A DNA stretch of 64,000 nt from Hyphomicrobiales bacterium. Lineage in GTDB: Bacteria; Pseudomonadota; Alphaproteobacteria; Rhizobiales; Devosiaceae. Shown piece after piece: positions 35,363 to 45,680 of the stretch. Position 1 is the first letter of the stretch. Each line of letters opens with the position of its first letter. The translations under genes were made by a program, and so were the position numbers. The stretch lies in the NCBI GenBank assembly GCA_026981645.1, contig JALSII010000025.1:62001-126000 (forward strand). Reading direction: 5' to 3'. The notes below the pieces were generated by a model. That model searched no databases, had not been told where the DNA came from, and worked only from the letters and a program-made list of their open reading frames with translations.

Positions 35363-36517
35363 ATGAGTAATGTGGAATTGGCCGCTTTTGCCTCTGACCC
35401 GGCACTGAGTCGGGGGAGGTTGTTTGAAACAACGCCCAGCCTTACCCGTTCTCAATATCAACGGGATCGCGATCGTATTATCCACTCGACTGCGTTTCGG
35501 CGTCTGCAATACAAAACCCAAGTGTTTTTGCATCATGAGGGGCAGCATTTTCGCACCCGCCTTACCCACACGCTCGAGGTTTCCCAGATAGCGCGCTCCC
35601 TTGCCCGTGCTTTGGGACTAAACGAAGACCTGGCCGAGGCCATTGCCCTGGCTCACGATCTGGGACACACGCCTTTTGGCCACGCCGGGGAGAGGGCACT
35701 GAACAAGGCAATGGCTGAGTGGGGTGGTTTTGATCATAATCTTCAGGCTCTGCGTACGGTATGCGTGCTGGAGAACCGCTACGCTGAACATGACGGCATG
35801 AACCTGACATGGGAAACGCTGGAAGGGATTTTCAAGCACAACGGGCCGGTAACGGGTAAAAAACCCGACTTTCTGCCACAGAGTTTCGATCTTGAAATGA
35901 ATTCCCATGCTTCCCTTGAGGCTCAGGTTGCCGCAATTGCTGATGACATTGCCTATGACGCCCATGACATTGATGATGCCGTGCGCGCCGGGGTTATCAG
36001 TCTTGGGGACCTTGGAAGTGTTGAACTGGCCGGGAAAATTGTTCGCGAAGTGCAGGCGCTCTGGCCTTCCCTGGATATTTCACGCCAAACTCACGAGGTG
36101 CAACGCCGCCTGATTACCGGATTGATTGAGGATGTTATCACTGCCAGCCGCAAAAACATTGCCGCTCTTGCGCCAAAGTCTCCCAGTGAAGTGCGAAAAG
36201 CGGGCCGGACCCTGATTTCTTTTTCGGAAAAGGTTCAAAAGAGTGAGAGGATTCTGAAGGAATTCTTGTTCGCCCGGGTTTATCGTGCACCTGTTGTCAT
36301 GAAGCCGGTTGGTATTTCCGAAAAACTGATTACAGACCTTTTTAGCCACTATTTTACCCAAGGGGACTTGCCGGATGACTGGCAGAGAAGTGCTGATAAA
36401 GCCATAAGAGAGCACGATCGGGCGCGGGTGGTTTCCGATTTTATCGCCGGGATGACCGACCCTTACGCACTGGATGAATATGAGCGCTTGTTTGACGCTC
36501 GGCCAGATTTCAGCTAA
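35363..36517 (+). CDS. dgt: Deoxyguanosinetriphosphate triphosphohydrolase-like protein
   Basis: HD-superfamily dNTP triphosphohydrolase, 384 residues, which converts dGTP or other dNTPs to the nucleoside and tripolyphosphate. It has the N-terminal [22 protein letters not shown] signature, the metal-binding H...HD series ([21 protein letters not shown]) and a later [13 protein letters not shown] helix. I start at ATG 35363 after GGGAAGGGG; an upstream extension would overlap the erpA promoter. It is followed 32 bases later by argS, as in most Rhizobiales. Confidence 0.93.
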   Translation: MSNVELAAFASDPALSRGRLFETTPSLTRSQYQRDRDRIIHSTAFRRLQYKTQVFLHHEGQHFRTRLTHTLEVSQIARSLARALGLNEDLAEAIALAHDLGHTPFGHAGERALNKAMAEWGGFDHNLQALRTVCVLENRYAEHDGMNLTWETLEGIFKHNGPVTGKKPDFLPQSFDLEMNSHASLEAQVAAIADDIAYDAHDIDDAVRAGVISLGDLGSVELAGKIVREVQALWPSLDISRQTHEVQRRLITGLIEDVITASRKNIAALAPKSPSEVRKAGRTLISFSEKVQKSERILKEFLFARVYRAPVVMKPVGISEKLITDLFSHYFTQGDLPDDWQRSADKAIREHDRARVVSDFIAGMTDPYALDEYERLFDARPDFS

Positions 36518-36549
36518 CGCCAGCGAGCCTTGAAATCATAGGACAGATT

Positions 36550-38304
36550 ATGGATATTTTTGCTAGTTTTGCAAAGCGGATTGACGCTGCGTTTGTTGAA
36601 CTTTACCCGGATAATAGCGATGCCCGGACACTGCTGGCGCGCGCGACAGTTGAGCCGCCACGCGACCCCGCCCACGGTGATTTGTCTTCCAATATGGCAA
36701 TGGTGACCGCCAAAGCGCTCAAGCAAAATCCGCGGGAGGTTGCTGAAGCACTGGCAGAATCCCTGCGGCAGGACCCCGATATCACCACAGTTGATGTAGC
36801 AGGTCCCGGATTTTTGAATCTTCGGCTTTCCCCTTGCGTTTGGCAGGGGGTGCTTGGCGCAGTATTGAAACTGAAGAGTGATTTTGGCCGATCAGCAGTG
36901 GGGGGCGGCAAAAAGGTCAATGTGGAGTTTGTTTCGACAAACCCCACAGGCCCCATGCATGTGGGCCACACAAGGGGAGCTGTTTTCGGTGATGCGCTGG
37001 CCTCTTTGTTGGATTTTTGTGGTTATGAGGTCACGCGGGAATATTATATCAACGATGCGGGTTCGCAGGTTGACGTTTTGGCCCGCTCGGCCTTCCTGCG
37101 CTATCGTGAAGCGCTGGGGGAAAAAATCGGCGATATTCCGCAAGGGCTCTATCCCGGCGATTATCTGGTGCCTGTAGGTAAAGCGCTGGCGGAAGAATTT
37201 GGCGAGAAATTTCTGGGTCAGCCTGAAAGTGAGTGGCTGGAAACCTTCCGGGACAAGGTTCTTGACGCAATGCTGGAACTTATCCGTGCGGACCTGGCTG
37301 ACCTCGGCGTTGTCCACGATTTCTTTTTTTCCGAAAAAACTCTCCATGGGAAAAACGGTAAGATTGCTGAGACACTGGATTGGTTGCGCTCTCGTGGCTT
37401 GATCTATGAGGGCCGCCTTGATCCACCAAAAGGCAAGGCGCCCGAAGACTGGGAAGATAGAGAGCAGACTTTGTTCCGGGCAAAAGACTTTGGAGACGAT
37501 ACCGACCGGCCGCTGATAAAGTCAGATGGTTCCTACACCTATTTTGCAGCTGATATTGCCTACCATCGGGATAAATTCCTGCGGGGTTTTAACGACCAGA
37601 TTATCGTGCTTGGCGCGGACCACTCGGGTTATACAAAGCGCCTGCAGGCTGCGGTGAAGGCGGTTTCCGGTGGTGAGGCATCCATTGATGTCAAGATTTG
37701 TCAGATTGTGCGTCTCCTGCGCGATGGCAAACCCTTCAAAATGTCAAAACGTTCCGGGGACCTGGTGACAGTTGCTGATGTGGTTGGTGAAGTGGGGCGG
37801 GATGCAGTGCGTTTCATGTTGCTGTTCCGGCGCAATGAAGCCACCATGGATTTTGATTTTGCCAAAGTAAAGGAGCAGACGCGCGACAATCCGGTGTTTT
37901 ATGTGCAATATGCTCATGCAAGAGCATGTTCGGTGGCCAGAATTGCCGTCCGCGATATGCCGGAGTTGGATTTGAGCGATGAATCGCTGAATAATGCCGA
38001 TCTGACAATGCTTTGGAGCGAGGCCGAACTGGAATTGTTGCAAATGCTGGCGCAGTGGCCAAGGCTTTTGGCATCCGCGGCTCGGGCCCACGAACCGCAC
38101 CGGGTTACATTTTATCTTCATGATCTGGCTGGAGCCTTCCACGCATTTTGGGCAAAGGGTAAAAAAGACCCGCAGTTACGCTTTGTTAACGACAAAGACC
38201 CGAAACTGACCCTGGCCCGACTCGCTATGGTTTTCGGTGTGCGTCAGGTTTTAGGCCGTGGATTGGGGCTGCTGGGTGTTTCCGCGCCTCGTGAACTTTC
38301 ATAA
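36550..38304 (+). CDS. argS: Arginyl-tRNA synthetase
   Basis: Charges tRNA-Arg. The 584-residue class I enzyme has the HIGH equivalent HVGH in [13 protein letters not shown], a KMSK loop at residues 397-400 (FKMSKRSGD), an N-terminal Add1 domain with [12 protein letters not shown], and a C-terminal anticodon-binding domain ending with LGLLGV. Full length. It is probably co-transcribed with dgt and the SPOR protein. Confidence 0.97.
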   Translation: MDIFASFAKRIDAAFVELYPDNSDARTLLARATVEPPRDPAHGDLSSNMAMVTAKALKQNPREVAEALAESLRQDPDITTVDVAGPGFLNLRLSPCVWQGVLGAVLKLKSDFGRSAVGGGKKVNVEFVSTNPTGPMHVGHTRGAVFGDALASLLDFCGYEVTREYYINDAGSQVDVLARSAFLRYREALGEKIGDIPQGLYPGDYLVPVGKALAEEFGEKFLGQPESEWLETFRDKVLDAMLELIRADLADLGVVHDFFFSEKTLHGKNGKIAETLDWLRSRGLIYEGRLDPPKGKAPEDWEDREQTLFRAKDFGDDTDRPLIKSDGSYTYFAADIAYHRDKFLRGFNDQIIVLGADHSGYTKRLQAAVKAVSGGEASIDVKICQIVRLLRDGKPFKMSKRSGDLVTVADVVGEVGRDAVRFMLLFRRNEATMDFDFAKVKEQTRDNPVFYVQYAHARACSVARIAVRDMPELDLSDESLNNADLTMLWSEAELELLQMLAQWPRLLASAARAHEPHRVTFYLHDLAGAFHAFWAKGKKDPQLRFVNDKDPKLTLARLAMVFGVRQVLGRGLGLLGVSAPRELS

Positions 38305-38388
38305 TTCAGGCACATTGGTGTGCTGTTTGTTCGCTGAACATAAGCATTGTCTTAAGTGATGGACATCTAGAATAAGGAGGATCGGGTT

Positions 38389-40755
38389 ATGGATACGGCA
38401 AAACCGTCGAACCCGTCCGGCAAAGTCGGTGATGCCGACGACCTCATTGAAGAAATGGCGCGGATGATGGCCGCCGGTGCCCGGGAAAAAACCCAGGGTG
38501 GTGCAAGCCGTGACAATGGTGGAATGCAGCGCTCCCCCGGAGGCGCACCTGCGGGCGGACATAGCTCGGTCGGGCAGGCCACTCAAGCCCCGACCCTCGA
38601 GCACGGCTCGGTTCAACACAGCAAAACATCTCCGCAGAGTGCGCCCCCTGCACCTCAGGCACCCGTAGCTCCAGCTCCAGCGCCCGCGTCTGCCCCCCTC
38701 CAGGGCTTTGGTGCCGTGCCTGGCTCCGCGGGACAGGATGCGCCGAGTTCGCCTGTGCCGTTTTCCACTGGTTCGCCCGGCACACCGGATGCCCCCGAGG
38801 CTGAACAAAAATCAGCCTTTAAGTTTGAGTTGGGCAACGCAGGGCCGGGGTCGCAGGGCAATGCTGGGCAAAACCCCATGCCCAAGCCGAATTCGCCGCC
38901 TTCACCCGCAGTGACAGCTCAGCCCGCGCGCGCGCCTGATTTATCGGCGCCAGGCACTCCGAATGTGCCAGAATCCGTTGCAGCCCCGACTCCCCCTGCT
39001 GCTCCGACTGCGCCCTCCGCTTTTGGCGCCGCAGCTCAAAGTGAGCCGTTGCACGATCCTATTGCAGATCTTATTCGCAGCCAGTCTCAGCCTGCGCCTC
39101 AGAAAATAGCAGCACCAGAGCCGCCCCCAAGAACCACGCAGCGCAGTAGTTTACAGGCAGAGTCCGAAGCCCGTAATGCAGGAGATGGCTTCAGGGTTCC
39201 ACCGGTTTTTGGCCTGGGTGGAAAACCCACCGAACCCGCACCGGCCTTTCCCACACCCACACCCACACCCACACCCACACCCACACCCACACCCACACCC
39301 ACACCCACACCTGCGCCAGTCCATCAGGGCAGCCCGTCCAAGCCAGACGCGCTTGATGAAATCGAGCACCTGATCGGCAATGCAGTACATGTGGACTTCC
39401 CCGAAGATAGTTCGGCCCAGAACGCCGTGGAAAAGCCGGTGCAAGCCCCTTCAGTTTCGCAGAATACCAGCGCACAGCCCCAGGCAGAATCCATTGCGCC
39501 GCCGCCAACTCCATCATCTGCATCTGCCCCGCAGGGCGGTAATGTTGGCGCAGCTGAGGCTGCCATTCTGCAGGCCATGGGCGCAGCTTCGCCCGGAACC
39601 CCCTCACTTCCCGAGGACGCAACAGGCCCCGAGGCACTTGGACGACCTGCGCAGGCGTCGCCCCAGGAGGCATTGCTCGCCGGTGCCGATTACCAGCCCG
39701 AAAAATCCTCTGCCATCAAGCGCTATCTGGTACCGTCTGCTGCGGTTTTGGTGCTGGTGAGCGCCGGCATTGCCGGTTATTTTATGCTCAATTCTGGCGG
39801 TGCCGATGGAGAGGCGCCCCTCTTGCTCGCTGACGGCTCGCCCGCCAAGGAGACGCCGACCGGCCAGCAGGCTGGTGGGGACAACCAATCCGTGGTTTTC
39901 AATGGGATCGAAGGCAATTTGGTCCCCGAATCTGAGCAACGCCTTGTTTCACGCGATCAGACCGATGGTGCAACCGGCAGTGAAGTGCGCCAGGTAATTA
40001 CGGTTGATAATACAGAGGCGGGACTTGCCAATCGGCGCGTGCGCACAGTGACTGTCAGGCCTGATGGCACCATTATCAGTGGTGATGACGCGGTTGCTGG
40101 AAGTGAAGTGCTGCCGGTCGCTCAACCAAACCTTCCTGAACTGCCCGCGGGGGCCGTCAATACCGAACTGGCGGGAACAACTGTCTCCGCTTTGCCTGCA
40201 AGCCCTGACTTGACGGGCAGCCCCGGAGGGGCGGGTTCTCTGCTTGGTCAGCAGACCTTTGCCGTGGACGGATCAACAGTTCCCTTTCCAGAGGTACGGC
40301 TGAGCGAACCGGAGCGTCAGAGCCGCCTTGCTGTAAACAGTGTTGCGCGCTCGTCGGGCGTGAATACTCAAAACCCTGTTGCAACAAACGGAGGTGGAAC
40401 CGTTGATCTGATCGCTTCAATTGCTTCTGATGCTGTTGCGCCGTCTCCCGTGAACGTTTCTGCAACCACACAGCCCGCTACAGCCCAGACCTTGCAGCCA
40501 GTTTCCAATCCAACGAATTTTGTGCAAATTGCTTCGTTCCGGGAACAGGGCGTGGCACAGGAAACAGCGGCTAACATGCAGGCGCGTTATGCTTCTGCGC
40601 TTCGCGGGGGCCGGCTGGAGGTGCGTCGGGTGGACCTTGGAGATCGGGGCATATTTTACCGGGTGTTGCTGCCAACAGCGTCAGCGGCAGAAGCCAGTTC
40701 CGTATGTAATGCCATTCAAAATGCTGGCGGCGATTGCTTTCCGCGCAACAACTAG
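38389..40755 (+). CDS. SPOR-domain cell-envelope protein with long Pro-rich cytoplasmic region
   Basis: A 788-residue bitopic inner-membrane protein. Residues 1-440 are Pro/Ala/Gln-rich and probably disordered in the cytoplasm, and contain ten Pro-Thr dipeptides (288-307) encoded by a perfect repeat. One membrane span lies at about 446-467 (VPSAAVLVLVSAGIAGYFML). The periplasmic part ends in a SPOR domain (about 707-786; FVQIASFREQGVAQETAANM and RVLLPTASAAEA), which binds septal peptidoglycan stripped of stem peptides. It follows argS in the usual rhizobial order. A division or envelope role is likely; no enzymatic domain is seen. Confidence 0.88.
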   Translation: MDTAKPSNPSGKVGDADDLIEEMARMMAAGAREKTQGGASRDNGGMQRSPGGAPAGGHSSVGQATQAPTLEHGSVQHSKTSPQSAPPAPQAPVAPAPAPASAPLQGFGAVPGSAGQDAPSSPVPFSTGSPGTPDAPEAEQKSAFKFELGNAGPGSQGNAGQNPMPKPNSPPSPAVTAQPARAPDLSAPGTPNVPESVAAPTPPAAPTAPSAFGAAAQSEPLHDPIADLIRSQSQPAPQKIAAPEPPPRTTQRSSLQAESEARNAGDGFRVPPVFGLGGKPTEPAPAFPTPTPTPTPTPTPTPTPTPTPAPVHQGSPSKPDALDEIEHLIGNAVHVDFPEDSSAQNAVEKPVQAPSVSQNTSAQPQAESIAPPPTPSSASAPQGGNVGAAEAAILQAMGAASPGTPSLPEDATGPEALGRPAQASPQEALLAGADYQPEKSSAIKRYLVPSAAVLVLVSAGIAGYFMLNSGGADGEAPLLLADGSPAKETPTGQQAGGDNQSVVFNGIEGNLVPESEQRLVSRDQTDGATGSEVRQVITVDNTEAGLANRRVRTVTVRPDGTIISGDDAVAGSEVLPVAQPNLPELPAGAVNTELAGTTVSALPASPDLTGSPGGAGSLLGQQTFAVDGSTVPFPEVRLSEPERQSRLAVNSVARSSGVNTQNPVATNGGGTVDLIASIASDAVAPSPVNVSATTQPATAQTLQPVSNPTNFVQIASFREQGVAQETAANMQARYASALRGGRLEVRRVDLGDRGIFYRVLLPTASAAEASSVCNAIQNAGGDCFPRNN
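39250..39309 (+). repeat. Perfect (CCCACA)10 hexanucleotide tandem repeat
   Basis: Ten exact copies of CCCACA inside the SPOR-protein gene, read as (Pro-Thr)10. Copy-number change would shift length by two residues and not frame. Such perfect repeats mutate readily by slippage. Confidence 0.97.
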
Positions 40756-40864
40756 CTTGGAATTGGCTCAAGAGACCGGCTTTCTGGGGAGTTAACCCGG
40801 GAGCGTCTTGACGCTGTCACGGTGAATGGCGAAGCTGTGCGCCCTGATATTCAAGAACAGAGTC

Positions 40865-41692
40865 ATGCGGTCCATGGGCGTAGCTGATGAACAGGACTGG
40901 TTTGCACAAGATCCCCAGACGGAGCGGGCTGGAGCAGATGCGCCCGATGCAGAGGTTCTCTATGTGGATGTGGAGGGCTTCGAGGGCCCGCTTGATCTTT
41001 TGCTTGAACTGGCGCGCCGACAAAAGCTTGATCTCGCCAATATATCTGTTTTAGCTCTGGCTGAGCAATATTTGGAATTTATTGAAAGAGTTCGCAAAAA
41101 ACGCATAGAGATTGCTGCTGATTATCTGGTTATGGCAGCTTGGCTTGCCTATCTGAAAAGTCGGCTGATGGTGCCTCAGGTCCCGGGCGATGAAGAACCC
41201 AGCGGCGAAATGATGGCGGCCCTCCTGCAGTTTCGCCTCAAACGCCTGGAAGCCATGCGCCGCGCTTCCGAGCAATTGATGAACCGTCCGCGACTTGGCG
41301 TCCAGGTATTTGGTCGTGGTGATCCCGAACCAGTGGATATCGCCAGACATCAGGTCTGGAAGGTGGATTTGTTTGCCTTGTTAAAGGCCTACACGGGGTT
41401 GCGTGAGCGCGGCATTGTCGTTGATTATGCACTTGGTGCGCGCACCGTGTGGTCTCTTAAGGAAGCGCGGAAAATTCTGGAACGGCTGATCGGTGAGGAG
41501 GGTGAGTGGGCGGCGTTTGATACCTATCTGGCTCAATATCTGGTGGAACCTGAAGACCGCGCGACTGTTCTTGCTTCAAGTTTCAGCGCCTCTCTGGAAC
41601 TTGTTCGCGAAGGGCAAATAGAAATGCGTCAATCGCTGACTTTTGGTCCCTTGTTGATACGGCGCCGAAAATCAGACAAAAGGAACGCCTGA
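40865..41692 (+). CDS. scpA: Segregation and condensation protein A
   Basis: Kleisin subunit that bridges Smc heads with ScpB in chromosome condensation. The 275-residue protein carries the N-terminal kleisin motif FEGPLDLLLELARRQKLDLANISVLALAEQY (given here in part: FEGPLDLLLELA) near residue 40, the AADYLVMAAWLAYLKSRLM helix, and a C-terminal winged helix. Start choice is uncertain among ATG 40826, 40865 and 40874, since none has a strong ribosome-binding site. nagZ, which often stands between the SPOR gene and scpA in Rhizobiales, is absent here. Confidence 0.92.
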   Translation: MRSMGVADEQDWFAQDPQTERAGADAPDAEVLYVDVEGFEGPLDLLLELARRQKLDLANISVLALAEQYLEFIERVRKKRIEIAADYLVMAAWLAYLKSRLMVPQVPGDEEPSGEMMAALLQFRLKRLEAMRRASEQLMNRPRLGVQVFGRGDPEPVDIARHQVWKVDLFALLKAYTGLRERGIVVDYALGARTVWSLKEARKILERLIGEEGEWAAFDTYLAQYLVEPEDRATVLASSFSASLELVREGQIEMRQSLTFGPLLIRRRKSDKRNA

Positions 41693-41726
41693 TCCCCCTC
41701 TGCATTCAACAGAGCCTAGAAGAAAC

Positions 41727-42461
41727 ATGAACCATCCGAACGGCCAAAACAGACCGGAGCAGTCAAAGAACGTCAAATCTGTAAAAGATTCGGGTGGTGG
41801 AGCAGACATTCGGGCGCGCAATCTACGGGTTCTTGAGGCTTTGCTTTTTGCCTCGAGCGAACCCATGTCAACCGCTGAACTCATACCATTTTTATCGGAA
41901 GGTGCAGCAGTTGAGGCTTTGCTGACCGACCTGCAAGAAGCCTATTCCACTCGGGGTGTCAGTCTTGTTCAGCGGGGCGATAAATGGGCATTTCGCACTG
42001 CGCAGGACTTGGGTTTTTTGCTGCGTCGGGAGCAGACTGAAACGCGCTCCATGTCACGTGCCGCTCTCGAAACGCTGGCCATAATTGCCTATCATCAACC
42101 CGTAACCAGAGCTGAAATGGAAGAGATACGAGGAGTGGCTGCTGGTCGCGGAACCCTTGATTTACTTATGGAGGCCGGCTGGGTGCGCATGCGGGGAAGG
42201 CGACGCACACCCGGGCGCCCCGTGACCTATGGCACGACTGAAGATTTTCTCGATCATTTCAGTCTGGAGAGTCTCGGGGACCTTCCCGGAATGGAAGAAC
42301 TGAAAGGTTCGGGGCTTTTGTCGAACCGCCTCCCTGCGGATATGCAAATTCCGCTTCCCTATGACGGGGATCTGCGCGATGACGAAGATGCCCTGGAGGA
42401 CGACGATCCCGAAGTTCTGGCGGTGCTTTCCCGGGGCGGCCCGGCAAAGCCCTCCGAATGA
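41727..42461 (+). CDS. scpB: Segregation and condensation protein B
   Basis: Winged-helix partner of ScpA in the Smc complex, 244 residues. Family landmarks are RVLEALLFASSEPMSTAEL near residue 30, AALETLAIIAYHQPVTRAEME, and GRRRTPGRPVTYGTTEDFLDHF. A 35-base gap follows scpA, so the two are co-transcribed. The C-terminal 40 residues are acidic. Confidence 0.95.
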   Translation: MNHPNGQNRPEQSKNVKSVKDSGGGADIRARNLRVLEALLFASSEPMSTAELIPFLSEGAAVEALLTDLQEAYSTRGVSLVQRGDKWAFRTAQDLGFLLRREQTETRSMSRAALETLAIIAYHQPVTRAEMEEIRGVAAGRGTLDLLMEAGWVRMRGRRRTPGRPVTYGTTEDFLDHFSLESLGDLPGMEELKGSGLLSNRLPADMQIPLPYDGDLRDDEDALEDDDPEVLAVLSRGGPAKPSE

Positions 42462-42483
42462 AGAACCCTCTGGCATACCTGAT

Positions 42484-43599
42484 ATGAGCAGCAAGACTAC
42501 CAAAGAGGTACCGGCCCAGCCACAATGGGGCCCACGCGGCACCGCTGGCGTCAGCTTTGCTGCGGCGTTGAGTTTTAATGCTGTGGACGTGCGCATCGGA
42601 GGGCGCAGGGTTTTGAAAGAGATGGATTTGAGTGTCTCGCCGGGCGAGATAATCTGTCTTCTGGGCGAATCCGGGTCGGGAAAATCAACTGTATTGCGTG
42701 CCGCTGCAGGCATTCAGCCCGTTCATGGGGGAGAAATTTGTGTAAATGACACCATAGTTTCCTCAAGCCAGGTCAATCTTGAGCCGCAACAGCGCGGCAT
42801 CGGGATGATGTTTCAGGATTTTGCACTCTTTCCGCACATGGATGTGTTGCAAAATGTTTGTTTTGGCCTCGGCAGGCTTGGTCGCTCGGAGGCCCGCACG
42901 CAGGCAAAGGCTTCCCTTGCCCGTGTGGGGCTGGCAGATCGGGAAAGGGATTTTCCGCACATGCTCTCAGGAGGTCAGCAGCAGAGGCTGGCACTGGCGC
43001 GGGCGTTTGCGCCGCGCCCTGGCATTCTAATGCTTGATGAACCTTTTTCCAGTCTGGATACACGACTTCGCGAAAGCGTGCGGGCTGAGACTCTTGCGAT
43101 TTTGAGGGAAACCCGCGCAACAACCATCATCGTCACTCATGACCCCGAGGAGGCCATGATGGTGGGGGATAGAATCGCCCTGCTTCGCGATGGCAAGGTG
43201 GTGCAAATAGATACCAGTTCGGCCATCTATGACGCACCGGTTGATATTGATGTGGCCCGGTTTTTTTCGGCGCTGACCGAAATAAGGGCGGTTGTGAAGA
43301 ATGGCGCAGCCAGCACTCCCCTGGGAAATATTCCAGTGGTGGGCAGGGCAGATGGGGAAAAAGTACTCATAGGGTTAAGGTCAGTCGGGGCACTGGATAT
43401 CGCAAAAGACGGGAAGGGCATTCCGGCGCGGATTTTATCCAAACGCGAGGCCCTGGGGGTGGATATTTATGAGGTGCTGGTGCAGGGCATTGACGGCCCG
43501 ATCCGCATTCGGCGGCGATCAAATTACCGTTTGCAACCCGGAAACGACATATTCTTGACCCTCAATCCTGAGCATGTGCTTGTTTTTGGCGTGGAATAG
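42484..43599 (+). CDS. Orphan ABC transporter ATP-binding protein (FbpC/PotA-like)
   Basis: A 371-residue importer-type ATPase with Walker A GESGSGKST (residues 61-69), signature LSGGQQQRLALARAF, Walker B ILMLDEPFSSLD and switch VTHDPEEAM. A C-terminal TOBE-like regulatory domain follows (LIGLRSVGALDI, FLTLNPEHVLVF). The core resembles FbpC and PotA subunits for ferric iron or polyamines. No permease or binding protein is near: it sits between scpB and tatA, where related genomes usually have no ABC gene. About 30 extra N-terminal residues precede the domain. The transport partner is unknown. Confidence 0.85.
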   Translation: MSSKTTKEVPAQPQWGPRGTAGVSFAAALSFNAVDVRIGGRRVLKEMDLSVSPGEIICLLGESGSGKSTVLRAAAGIQPVHGGEICVNDTIVSSSQVNLEPQQRGIGMMFQDFALFPHMDVLQNVCFGLGRLGRSEARTQAKASLARVGLADRERDFPHMLSGGQQQRLALARAFAPRPGILMLDEPFSSLDTRLRESVRAETLAILRETRATTIIVTHDPEEAMMVGDRIALLRDGKVVQIDTSSAIYDAPVDIDVARFFSALTEIRAVVKNGAASTPLGNIPVVGRADGEKVLIGLRSVGALDIAKDGKGIPARILSKREALGVDIYEVLVQGIDGPIRIRRRSNYRLQPGNDIFLTLNPEHVLVFGVE

Positions 43600-43659
43600 C
43601 CATATCTATGCAACACAAAAGCGAACCTGAGTAGGTGGGTTCGTAAACGGAGAAGAAAA

Positions 43660-43866
43660 ATGAATCCAGGACCCTGGGGCATACTCATTATCGTGATAGC
43701 TGTTCTGCTGCTGTTCGGGCGCGGAAAAATTGCAGGCATGATGGGTGAAGTCGCTTCTGGAATCAAAGCGTTTCAGCGCGGATTGAGCGATAATAGCAAG
43801 GCTGTTGAAGAAAAGCCAGCTGATGCCGTGAAGTCCGAAAGCGCAGAAAAAAGCACTGACGCCTAA
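43660..43866 (+). CDS. tatA: Twin-arginine translocase subunit TatA
   Basis: A 68-residue TatA: one N-terminal membrane helix (about residues 5-20), the [20 protein letters not shown] hinge and amphipathic helix, and a short charged tail. It forms the pore-like assembly that moves folded proteins with RR signals across the inner membrane. AACGGAGAAG precedes the ATG. tatB and tatC follow. Confidence 0.93.
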   Translation: MNPGPWGILIIVIAVLLLFGRGKIAGMMGEVASGIKAFQRGLSDNSKAVEEKPADAVKSESAEKSTDA

Positions 43867-44048
43867 AGCGTGTCATCGATTCAGTGTGTACCGGTTATCG
43901 GGCAAATGACGTGGCATAAACAATAGGCTGGATTGCTGTTTTGGTTTCATTAAAGCCTGAGACGGTCTAAATGAGGCCGGGCGTGTTTTTGACAAACCAC
44001 GCCAACAGCCTCCGGCAAAGAGAGTTGCTTAAGTGAGGGCGTGCTCTA

Positions 44049-44750
44049 ATGTTGAGTATTGGCTGGACCGAAATGATGCTGGTCGCGGCGATTGCCCTGA
44101 TTGTGGTGGGGCCGCGCGACCTTCCTGCTATGCTGCGCCAGATTGGCAAGGCTGTTGGCTCCGTGCGCAGGATGGGCAATGAATTCAAGTCTGAACTCAA
44201 CAAGATCACAGCAGTTGATGAAATCCGGGACATCAAGAAATCCATTTCTGCGCCGCTGAGCGAAACCCGCGCCAGTATCGAGAAAGAGTTCAACTCCATC
44301 ACCGAAACTGGGGAGGTCGTGCCCAGTGGCAAAATTGTGCCCTCCGATCCCAGTGCGGAAAGCGTGGTGGATGAAATACGCGCTGCCGCCGGAATGGGGG
44401 AAACGCTTGAAGAGAATGGGGCTGCGGCCAGGGCCAGCATTGCTGCGGCCGTAACCAAAGCCTCAAAAGCGCAAAAAAAATCTTCTGCAGAAAAGGTCTC
44501 GGCTTCTTCCAAAACAACACCAGCGGCCACAAAATCTGCCGTAAAAAGAAACACGAGGGCAAAGCCCAAAGCTGCCGCAAGCAAGAGCAGCAGAAAACCG
44601 CGTGCCGCAAAAGCTGCGGTCGCCAAGTCGAAACCTGCTAAAACCAATGGTACAAAACCGGCCAAAGCCGCTATGGGTAAACCCGCAACGAAAAAGCGCA
44701 CTACCCGCAAGTCTGCGGCTTCCAAGCCCCGGGCAGGTGATAGAAACTGA
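44049..44750 (+). CDS. tatB: Twin-arginine translocase subunit TatB
   Basis: A 233-residue TatB with the N-terminal helix and hinge IGWTEMMLVAAIALIVVGPR and the amphipathic stretch DLPAMLRQIGKAVGSVRRM. The tail is unusually long and becomes Lys/Ala-rich (after about residue 135; repeated KPKAAASK, KPAKTNG, KPAKAAMGK), a common low-complexity end in this order. With TatC it forms the receptor for RR signal peptides. Its stop overlaps the tatC start by one base. Confidence 0.94.
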   Translation: MLSIGWTEMMLVAAIALIVVGPRDLPAMLRQIGKAVGSVRRMGNEFKSELNKITAVDEIRDIKKSISAPLSETRASIEKEFNSITETGEVVPSGKIVPSDPSAESVVDEIRAAAGMGETLEENGAAARASIAAAVTKASKAQKKSSAEKVSASSKTTPAATKSAVKRNTRAKPKAAASKSSRKPRAAKAAVAKSKPAKTNGTKPAKAAMGKPATKKRTTRKSAASKPRAGDRN

Positions 44751-45601
44751 TGGCAAAAGAAACCGATGCACCCAAGGAGCCCGGCGTGTCCAAGGTTGAG
44801 CTGACAGGGCAGACTGAAACGCCTGACGAGTTGGCTGGAACCGAGGCCACGCTGATTGAGCACCTGACGGAACTGCGCCAGCGGTTGATTTATTCGATGC
44901 TCGCAATTGCTGTACTTTTTGTAGTGTGTTTTATCTTTGCTGATCAGATTTTTGACTTTCTGCTTGAGCCGTTCAAAACTGCTTCCGGTGGCGTGGAAGA
45001 CGTGCGTCTGATTTTTACCGCCCCTCAGGAATTCTTTTTCACCAAGCTTAAACTGGCACTGTTTGGTGCGGTTTTTCTGGCTTTTCCCATACTGGCCGGG
45101 CAGATTTATGCTTTTGTTGCGCCTGGACTATACAAAAATGAGCGGGGCGCCTTTTTACCCTATCTGGTGGCCACGCCGGTGTTTTTTCTTATCGGCGCTG
45201 CCGTGATGTTCTACGGGGTCATGCCATTGGCTCTAAGGTTTTTTCTCTCTATGCAGGCGGGCGGGCCTGATGTGGTGACCATTGAAATGCTACCACGGGT
45301 CAGCGAATATCTGAGTCTTATCATGACCCTGACACTGGCCTTTGGCGTCTGCTTTCAGCTTCCCGTCATCCTCACATTGCTTGCGCGCATTGGAATTGTT
45401 GAGACAAAACAGCTCAAATCCTGGCGCAAATACGCCTTTGTCGCGGTGCTGGTTGTTGCTGCGTTTTTGACACCGCCCGACCCGATTTCGCAACTCGGCC
45501 TTGCCCTGCCCATGCTGCTGCTCTACGAACTTTCTATTCTGTCGGTATGGTTGGTTGAGAGGTCACGGGAAAAACACAACGAAACGCAGCCTACCAGCTA
45601 G
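44750..45601 (+). CDS. tatC: Twin-arginine translocase subunit TatC
   Basis: A 283-residue, six-span inner-membrane protein that recognises RR signal peptides. It shows the conserved HLTELRQRLIYSM at about residue 43, the FTAPQEFFFTKLKLALFGA segment with the key Glu, and YLSLIMTLTLAFGVCFQLPV. The first 40 residues form an acidic cytoplasmic extension. Overlap TGATGG with tatB gives translational coupling. Confidence 0.96.
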   Translation: MAKETDAPKEPGVSKVELTGQTETPDELAGTEATLIEHLTELRQRLIYSMLAIAVLFVVCFIFADQIFDFLLEPFKTASGGVEDVRLIFTAPQEFFFTKLKLALFGAVFLAFPILAGQIYAFVAPGLYKNERGAFLPYLVATPVFFLIGAAVMFYGVMPLALRFFLSMQAGGPDVVTIEMLPRVSEYLSLIMTLTLAFGVCFQLPVILTLLARIGIVETKQLKSWRKYAFVAVLVVAAFLTPPDPISQLGLALPMLLLYELSILSVWLVERSREKHNETQPTS

Positions 45602-45680
45602 TTTATCAGAGCAATCGCACCCTGGCGGGTGTTAAAATCATTTTCGAGGAGCCGGTGCCGTAAAGGGAGCGGGTAAGACT

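Noticed and set aside
39250-39309. CRISPR-like or phase-variable repeat
   Set aside because: There are no spacers, and the unit is 6 bases, so slippage cannot change the reading frame.
40756-40864. nagZ remnant between the SPOR gene and scpA
   Set aside because: The open stretch after the SPOR stop shows no recognisable NagZ motif.
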